Origin: Leuctra nigra
Taxonomy: Eukaryota > Arthropoda > Insecta > Plecoptera > Leuctridae
Assembly: GCA_934045905.1 (NCBI GenBank)
Contig: OW203769.1
Location: 33,394,975-33,458,974 of the forward strand
Direction of reading: 5' to 3'
DNA length: 64,000 nt
Below, one piece after another: positions 57,344 through 64,000 of this stretch. Position 1 is the stretch's first letter. Each line of letters begins with the position of its first letter. Position numbers and translations under genes: made by a program. The notes below the pieces were generated by a model. That model did not search any database. It was not told where the DNA came from and worked only from the letters and a program-made list of their open reading frames with translations.

Positions 57344-58604
57344 TTTTTATTTATTTATTTATTCATTTAGCTTGAATGCTATTTTTCATTACAATATACA
57401 TTTACAAAACAGGAAATTCATTATAAACAAATGAAGTACATAACATTTTAAACATTTCAATATTTTCTTCTTCTTTTACGTTTCTACCTAATCTATTATA
57501 AAGTTGAATACCACTATAAAATACAGATTTTTGTGTCCTTGACTTGTTTTTTCTAGATATTGATATGTTATTTGATGACCTAGTATTATATAAAACACTG
57601 TGAACAACATCGTTCATATATTCTAAAAGATAACCTGGCATTAAACCTTTAACAACCTTATGTATAAAAACAAGTACATTTAATGAAATTCTTTGTTTAA
57701 TGGACATCATATTTAAACTATCTAAAATGGTTTTAGTTGCTGTAAATCTATCACAATTTAATACTAATTTCAATGCCCTATTCTGTAATTTTTTAACTTG
57801 TTTAATACCAAATTATCTATTCCCCACATCAGTGTGCTACAATAATCAATGTGGGGCAATATAATGGCTTGATATATCTTTAGTGTTACACAAGGTGAGA
57901 GGTAGCGTTTTACTCGAGACAGAAACCCTATTTTTTTACTGATTTTTTTGGACAGGTATTCAATATTTTTCATCATTTTCAAATGTTCATCTAAAATTAC
58001 CCCTAAATATTTGAACTCTTTAACAACTTCAATCGTTTCTTCATCTATAACAATTAATGGAATGTTATGTTGTGACCTTAACATTCTCTCTTTGACTATA
58101 TTTGATGAAGTGAAATACATACATTTAGATTTTGTGGGATTTAACTTTAGCTTATTTCCTCTCAACCAATCTAATATCTTGCTTAATACTAAGTTAATTT
58201 GTTCATTAATGTCGTTCAAATTTATTCCAGAATATGATATTAAAGTGTCATCAGCAAAAAGATTGATAGATACTGAACTACTAACACTAAAAATGTCGTT
58301 AATATACAGTATGAAAAGTAGTGGTCCCAGCACCGACCCCTGGGGTACCCCTAAGTTGTTAATACGTTCACTAGATATTTCATTGTCATAAAAGGTAATC
58401 TGATTTCGATTGCTGAGATAGCTTTTAAACCATTGATGAGCTACACCTCTTACACCATATTTCCACAATTTTTCTAAGAGCAATGTTCTGTCTATTGTTT
58501 CAAATGCCCTCCTAAAATCTAAGAAGACTGCAACAACAACCCTATTGTTATCCAACTCATTAAGCCAATTTTCCAGAACAAGCTGTAACGCAGTTTCACA
58601 AGAA
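57344..58604 (-). mobile_element. LINE (CR1/Jockey-like) 5'-truncated, in a GAT microsatellite
   Basis: Inserted in the (GAT)n tract of the outer H copy, so GATGATGAT remains on both sides (57325-57343, 58605-58617). The 3' tail on its own strand is AAATAAATAAATAAA-like. It carries the broken RT frames below. Confidence 0.85.
57402..58604 (-). pseudogene. LINE reverse transcriptase, truncated and frameshifted
   Basis: The first frame (58604 down to 57770) begins at SCETALQL, mid reverse transcriptase. It contains FLDFRRAFETID, GVPQGSVLGPLLF, FADD (catalytic) and FKYLGVILDE. A single-base shift in an A-run near 57790 moves the continuation (LKLVLNCDR...GIQLYNRLG) into the frame ending at 57402. 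The endonuclease and first RT motifs are missing. Related to the ORF at 7880 (same motif order) but clearly a different copy or subfamily. Not functional. Confidence 0.88.
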
Positions 58605-58999
58605 TGATGATGATGATATCAGAAAAGGTTGCTATCACCGCCACAGCCTAAACGGCTGAACCGATCGACCTGAAATTTTTACCACATATGCACTTTTGGC
58701 GTCTGATGATACCTTGCCTCTTGTGATTTTTTGTGCCGCCATTTTTAAACCGGAAGTGACGTCATATCTCAAAAACGTCTGGACCGATTGGAACGAAAAT
58801 AGCGCCATTCGATTTAGATGGTGATCTATATGAAGTATCAATATTAAAATACTTATTTTCTTATTTTCTAAACCGGAAGTGACGTCATAAATACGAAATA
58901 TTTAACTTATTTCAACGAATTATACTTAAAATACATACATAATTAACTTACATTGTAACATAGACAATACAAATTATAAATTCAAGGTTGCAGTGTACT

Positions 59000-59560
59000 C
59001 GGCCGCCATTCCTGAAACCGGAAGTGACGTCATATATCTAAAACGGCTGTACCGATTGCAACCAAATTTTGGATATATGTAGGACTAATAATTATGAATT
59101 AAAGACGGCATTATTTTCGGCCGCCATTGTTAGAACCGGAAGTGACGTCATATATCGAAAACGGCTGTACCGATTGCAACCAAATTTTGGAAATATGTAG
59201 GACTAATAATTATGAATTAAAGACGACATTATTTTCGGTCGCCATTGTTAAAACCGGAAGTGACGTCATATATCGAAAACGGCTGTACCGATTGTAACCA
59301 AATTTTGAAAATATGTAGAACTAATAATAATGAATTAAAGACGACATTATTTTCGGCCGCCATTGTTAAAACCTAAAGTGACGTCATATATCGAAAACGT
59401 CTGTACCGATTGCAACCAAATTATGCAATTTTGTAGGACTTATAATTATGAATTCAAGACGACATTATTTTCGGCCGCTATTTCAAAACCGGAAGTGACG
59501 TCATATATCGAAAACGGCTGGATCGATTGTAACGAAACTTAAACTATTCTTCTTGGATAA
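59000..59560 (+). repeat. 118-bp tandem array, second copy in outer element H
   Basis: Five monomers like 55038-55930 (CCGGAAGTGACGTCA words near 59015, 59133, 59252 and 59489; one decayed to CCTAAAGTGACGTCA near 59371). Confidence 0.9.
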
Positions 59561-60248
59561 TCATTTTCATCATATACCAAACGCAAATTTTCTTAGTAAC
59601 CAAATCGGCTGAGGCGAATTTTTTTAAAGAAATTAGTCCCTGCCCGGACATGTGCTACAAGCAATATGAATAAACTAACAAAAAAAGTGATATCCCAGAA
59701 AAAAACAGGCAGCCAAGTCTGTTTACTTTAAAAAAATTCAACACCGAAAAGGAGTGATATCAAAAAAGGAGCCAAGTCAATGACATTTCCAAATATTAAA
59801 TCGTATTTTTGAAATAAAAGAATAAACACCGAGAAATACTTTACAAAAGGACTTGGCGCATCGTTTTTTTAAAGACATTTTCTATTCATAAGCATATGCC
59901 ATTTATATACAACCGTCATTAAGAATTTTTAGAATAATAGGGAAACATCTTTCAATTACTTATTACACATACCTACTGTAAAATATTTTCTATTTGAATA
60001 TATACGCGATAAAACGTATTGCCTATGTTTTTTTACTATTGCCTAATAGTTATCTTCGTAATATTGTTTCGTGATCAACATAATTAAGTCTCATGCGTTA
60101 TACCTTCTCATCATGAAATACATTTCAATTAATCCACATTTTATAACAATACATTTCACAAAGTACACAGTCACATTGTATTTCTATTAAAAAATTTAAC
60201 TTGATACACTTGACACTTCAAAAATATATAATAGTGTTCCATACATAA

Positions 60249-60958
60249 CTAGGAAAACGCTCTGTGTAACGCGTTGATAAGCGAGCACGGATACGTGCAA
60301 AACCTCGAACCATAATTCCTTAAAAGCCGGCAATAATATACCTAAAACAACTGAAATCTAGAAGCACGATCCACTAAATTATATAAAAAATAGCTGAATT
60401 TGCTTCTCATTGCAAGTTATTGCAACAGTTATTGCAAGTCATTGCAACATGATACACACTCATGTGTATTAATTTCAGTATTTAGGTACATATGGTATTA
60501 TGGAATTATTATAAATAAAAAATACAGAGATTCAAATCACAAAATAGGCCATTATCTAAGTGCTAATATGAGCAAACATAATTTAAGAAACATTATCCAA
60601 ACAGTTACTTGCCGTTCCGTATAAAAGAGCTTATTTCTTCTAGCACATTGCTTACCTAACACAAACCTAACACATTGTATCTGATACAAATGAAATGAAT
60701 ATTTCATAAACATAATTTCAATTATCAACCAACCAATCTATTTCTACAATCAAGCAGACATTTCATCGGTCTACAAATAATTTGCTCAGCCTTTGAAAAG
60801 ATTGGTAGTAAGACTGCATGTTAAAACTCTCATAAGATCGATACGTTGACCGGTGCGGCCTGGGTTGAACCAGCAAAAAAAAAAAAAAAAAAAAAAACAC
60901 ACACACACAGAGAAAGTGCCGCAAAAGTCAAGTAGAGACGCTCGCTCCGCTCGCTTAA
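60249..60958 (-). mobile_element. Helitron-like family K copy in outer element H (710 bp)
   Basis: The minus strand starts TTAAGCGAGCGGAGCGAGCG after A and ends CAGAGCGTTTTCCTAG before T. The inner H copy lacks this segment at about 56668-56684. Poly-A and CA tracts lie at 60875-60908. Confidence 0.6.
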
Positions 60959-61095
60959 TTATTTGACAAAGTTTCATGATTTTCTTCAGTCAAGATCAAA
61001 TTATGAAAAGATACCCTTCTAATATCACCATAATAACAGTGCTATAAGAATATGTATGAGCCAACTTCCTTGTTATTTAATTCTTCGCCCTTATA

Positions 61096-62026
61096 CGAGG
61101 GTAGTCCCAAAAGTACCCGACCTGACGTATAAATGGTGGTTATTGTTTAAAAATAATTACTATGGTAGAAATAACCATCCTTATCAGGCTTAAGTTTTAA
61201 GTTTGATGACCCTACGTTGTGTAGTATTTGTTTAGCAGCCATCGGGAGTGAACGTTCTCAGTGACTTTGTAAACATTGGTCAAAAATGGAAAAATTCGGT
61301 CAACGTTATGTGATCCAATACTTTCATTTAAAAGGTCTCAGCCCAACGAATATCAAAGCCGAGCTAGATTCCACTCTGGGGGAGTCTGCTCCTTCGTTTA
61401 CAACTGTAAAATATTGGGTGGCAGAGTTTAAACGACGTCGTACGAGGTGCCAAGACGAACATCGCAGTGGTCGACCAAATGAGGTGACAGCGGCAAGGTC
61501 ATGGCGTCAGTTTTTTGGGATGCGAGGGGGATAATTTTAATTGATTAACTTCAAAAAGGAAAACAATCAACGGTGAATATTATGCGAACTTATTGCAGCG
61601 TTTGAGTAACGAAATCAAGAAAAAACGGCCGCATTTGGCGAAGAAGAAAGTGTTGTTTCATCAAGACAATGTACCAGTTCACACATCCTTCAAAGCGTTG
61701 GCCAAAATCAATGAGTTAAAGTTCGAATTGCTTCCTCACGCACCCTATTCGCCAGATTTAGCCCCCTCGGATTATTTTCTGTTTCCAAACTTAAAAAAAT
61801 GGCTCGGTGGTACAAGATTTGCCGACAATGAGGAGGTGGAGTCTGCTGTTGATGGCTATTTTGAGGAGCTCGACGGTACTCACTATAAACAGGGTATCGA
61901 AGCAATTGAACATCGCTGGGAAAAGTGTATCGAGCTAAAAGGAGACTACGTTGAGAAATAAAAATATATTTTCCAAAAAAAATTGTTTTTTCTTTGTTAG
62001 GTCGGGTACTTCTGGGACTACCCTCG
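61096..62026 (+). mobile_element. mariner-family transposon, internally deleted (931 bp)
   Basis: TA on both sides (61094-61095, 62027-62028). Inverted ends CGAGGGTAGTCCCAAAAGTA and TACTTCTGGGACTACCCTCG. The inner H copy has the intact empty site CCTTATATTACTTATC, with its TA at 56822-56823, so the insertion is proven within the window. Confidence 0.95.
61286..61961 (+). pseudogene. mariner transposase, internal deletion and stop
   Basis: The N-terminal DNA-binding part starts MEKFGQRYVIQYFHLKGLSP and reaches RSGRPNEVTA (61286-61490). It then jumps to the catalytic core: VMASVFWDARGIILID, TAA, LQKGKTINGEYYANL, KKVLFHQDN, YSPDLAPSDYFLFPNLKKW, ending KGDYVEK and TAA at 61961. Codons between the helix-turn-helix region and the catalytic core are deleted, so the first catalytic aspartate region is lost or displaced. 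A stop and a frame change also occur. The D of FHQDN and of APSDY remain. The usual length for the family is about 340-350 residues. Inactive, though the ends could be mobilised by an intact relative. Confidence 0.9.
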
Positions 62027-62110
62027 TATTACTTATCTATTACAGCATGAAATCTTTCTACTATCGCCATTGACAAAACTATAATATAGCTATTACTCAA
62101 AGTAGCTTGA

Positions 62111-63449
62111 CCCATAAAAAACACTCCGTGTAAAAATGCCAGCCAAGTCTCTTCAACTATAAAAAAATAGAAGAAATCTAAAAATTCAGCACTGAAAAGG
62201 AGTGATATCAAAAAATGGACCAAGTCAAAACTTAATTTTAAAAACCAAAATATACTTGGCGCATCGTGCATATAGATCGTTTAGAAGTATAGGCCAGATT
62301 TGTGATGTACAATAAATCTATCTACCCTATAATGCCGTAAAAAACGATGCGCCAAATATATTTTAGTTTTTAAAATTAAGATTTCTTCTAAATAGATTTC
62401 TTCTATTTTTTTTATAGTTGAAGAGACTTGGCTGGCATTTTTACACGGAGTGTTTTTTTATGGGGATATCACTCATTTTTTTAGTTTATTTACATAACTT
62501 GTAACACATATCGGAGCAACAATGACTAATTCCTTTAAAAAAATAAGCTATTTCCGAATAGTTACTATGAAAAATTGTGTAATATAAGCTTAAAGTGATA
62601 TTCCACGTAGATCTGTAAAAGCATCGTTCCAATCGGTCAAGCCGTTTTCGATATATGGCATCTCTTCCGGTTTTCAAAATGGCGGCTGAAATTACTGCCA
62701 CCTAAAATTTGTTTCTATATATGTTATGTCTCGGTATAAGCCTTCTGAATATATATTTTTATTGCATAAAGAGTTGATTCAGTATGTTTTTAATTTTTAT
62801 GACGTCATTTCCGGTTTCTGTAATAGAACATTTCTATTTCAACTATTGATATTTCCACATAGATGACCGTCTGAATCATTTGGCGCTAGTTTCATTCAGA
62901 TCGGTCTAGTTGTTTTTGAGATATGACGTCACTTCCGGTTTCAAAATGACGGCTTCCGGTTGGTTTTATAAAAAGGCACCTCAGACGCCAAAAGTGCACA
63001 TGTGGTAAAAATTTCAGATCGATCGGCTCAGCCGTTTAGGCTGTGGCGGTAATAGCGGTGTTTCCTGATATCTGCGAATCATCATCTAAAGAAGAAGAAG
63101 AAGAAGAAGAAGAAGAAGAAGAAGAAGAAGAAGAAGAAGAAGAAGAAGAAGAAGAAGAAGATGAAAGTGATGTAATTTCACTGTTTTCACGGCCCTCTAG
63201 CTCGCAAATGGCATAACCTATTGTTCCAAAATTTGGTATATGGGGTAGGGTGGGCAATAGCTCGAAATTAAGATATTTCACAACAATGTGAGGTTTTTCA
63301 ATTTTATGATCCAGTAGGCCGAAAATGCTATGTTGTTGCTTACAGTAAAAGTGGTTGGTCTGCTCCTCAGTTTATTAGGCAATTACGGTATGTTGTGTGA
63401 GTGTGAGTGTATAGTACGACTTGGCTGGGTGGAGCGACCGCTCCATAGA
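62111..63449 (-). mobile_element. Element H, reverse copy nested in outer H (1339 bp)
   Basis: Begins CCCATAAAAAACACTCCGTG after A (62110) and ends GGAGCGACCGCTCCATAGA before T (63450). The inner H copy shows the empty site CTTGATTCATAG with A^T at 56905/56906. It contains the compact foldback 62111-62475, three CCGGAAGT-type modules (62630-62945) and a (GAA)n tract. Confidence 0.88.
63090..63163 (+). repeat. (GAA)n microsatellite in element H
   Basis: About 24 GAA units at the position where other H copies carry AAT, TTA or GAT tracts. Confidence 0.95.
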
Positions 63450-63724
63450 TTCATAGATTCTGGCTCTAATAGAAAGAGGAAAATGTACCTACTTGTAAAT
63501 TTCTTTCCACTTTTAGTATTGAATGAGGTCTTTAAAAAAACGATGCGCCAAGTCCTTTTGTAAAGTATTTCTCGGTGTTTATTCTTTTATTTCAAAAATA
63601 CGATTTAATATTTGGAAATGTCATTGACTTGGCTCCTTTTTTGATATCACTCCTTTTCGGTGTTGATTTATTTTAAAGTAAACAGACTTGGCTGCCTTTT
63701 TTACACGGAGTGTTTTTTTCTGGG

Positions 63725-63803
63725 TTAACATTACTAATTAGGCCATGGTTATTCAACAAAAGAGCGCAGAAAACTACGAAATTTCCGATACGATTGGAAT
63801 ATA
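63725..63803 (-). repeat. T2 fragment flanking the H elements
   Basis: ACTAATTAGGCC..GTTATTCAACAAAA and TTTCCGATACGATTGGA match 40080-40150 of the complete T2 copy. H inserted into or next to it. Confidence 0.5.
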
Positions 63804-64000
63804 TGGTAAAAATTTCAGGTTGATCAATTCAGCCGTTTAGGCTGTGGCGGTGATAGCAACCTTTTCTGATATCATCATCATCAGAATCATCTGAAGAAGA
63901 AAGCGGTGTAATTTCACGATTTTCACGGCCCTCTAGGTCGTAAACGGCATGACTGGTTGTAGTCGGGTGATGTATATGTTGTCAGGTGGGTCAAAGCTCA
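63804..64000 (-). mobile_element. Element H, partial copy running off the window
   Basis: The GGCTGTGGCGG segment, an ATC/GAA tract and CACGGCCCTCTAGGTCGTAAACGG match other reverse H copies. Confidence 0.7.

Larger units (their letters stand above)
53766..63724 (+). mobile_element. Element H, outer composite copy with four nested insertions
   Basis: Starts TCTAGTGGAGCGGTCGCTCCAC after A (53765) and ends ...ACGGAGTGTTTTTTTCTGGG before T (63725). Its own sequence is 53766-53923, 57179-57343, 58605-60248, 60959-61095, 62027-62110 and 63450-63724. The gaps are a nested H (53924-57178), a LINE (57344-58604), a K element (60249-60958), a mariner (61096-62026) and a reverse H (62111-63449). Its right foldback arm (63530-63724) pairs with 59690-59875. 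Confidence 0.75.

Noticed and set aside
1..64000. Endogenous viral sequences
   Set aside because: No capsid, envelope, polymerase or integrase frames were recognised; all reverse transcriptase pieces belong to non-LTR elements.

Overview
This is an AT-rich, intron-rich, repeat-saturated insect nuclear window. It holds parts of three RR-2 cuticle protein genes (chitin-binding Rebers-Riddiford type), all on the + strand. Their GC-rich exons stand out against AT-rich introns. The order is not resolved; gene content and transposon load would fit, for example, a hemipteran, but I cannot prove that. No bacterial features (operons, Shine-Dalgarno sites, CRISPR) are present.

Host genes. (1) The last exon of an RR-2 gene with a His/Gln/Val/Pro repeat tail lies at 1035-1598; its start is upstream of the window. 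(2) A complete three-exon RR-2 gene lies at 23732-28714, with a TATA box, a TCAGT initiator, a 5-codon first exon, and Ala/Tyr/Pro/His repeats at the C-terminus (178 residues). (3) A three-exon RR-2 gene lies at 42780-50351 (180 residues), with a signal-peptide exon, a chitin-binding exon and a Tyr/Gly-rich tail exon. All introns are phase 0 except the last one of gene 3 (phase 1). The introns are filled with transposons.

Transposable elements make up most of the rest. They include one uninterrupted 948-codon non-LTR retrotransposon ORF (7880-10726, minus), two broken LINE copies (57.3-58.6 kb minus; 14.8-16.2 kb plus) and a LINE tail relic (32.2 kb). There is an internally deleted mariner (61096-62026). 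Many MITEs have target duplications readable in the sequence: hAT-like (8 bp), TTAA-flanked, Harbinger-like (TTA/TAA) and TA-flanked. There are also long near-perfect foldbacks, a 5S-related SINE and a tRNA-like remnant. A 1.85 kb CATGCCG minisatellite and a CACTCACGCA minisatellite are present.

The most unusual object is a repeated composite element, called 'H' here, with copies at 6.55-11.05, 24.64-26.51, 30.33-32.13, 41.6-42.1, 52.8-53.7, 53.77-63.72 (with 53.92-57.18 nested in it), 62.11-63.45 and 63.80 kb to the window end. It starts TCTAGTGGAGCGGTCGCTCCAC, inserts between A and T with no duplication, and carries a variable internal microsatellite. It also carries tandem modules containing GCCGCCATT...CCGGAAGTGACGTCA, and ends in a long foldback with repeated GCCAAGTC words. 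One H copy interrupts another, and LINE, mariner, a second Helitron-like family ('K') and a third H copy have inserted into the outer one. Undamaged paralogous sites show several of these insertions directly. H looks like a non-autonomous Helitron/Helentron-like family; no Rep/helicase gene is present, so that classification is inference.
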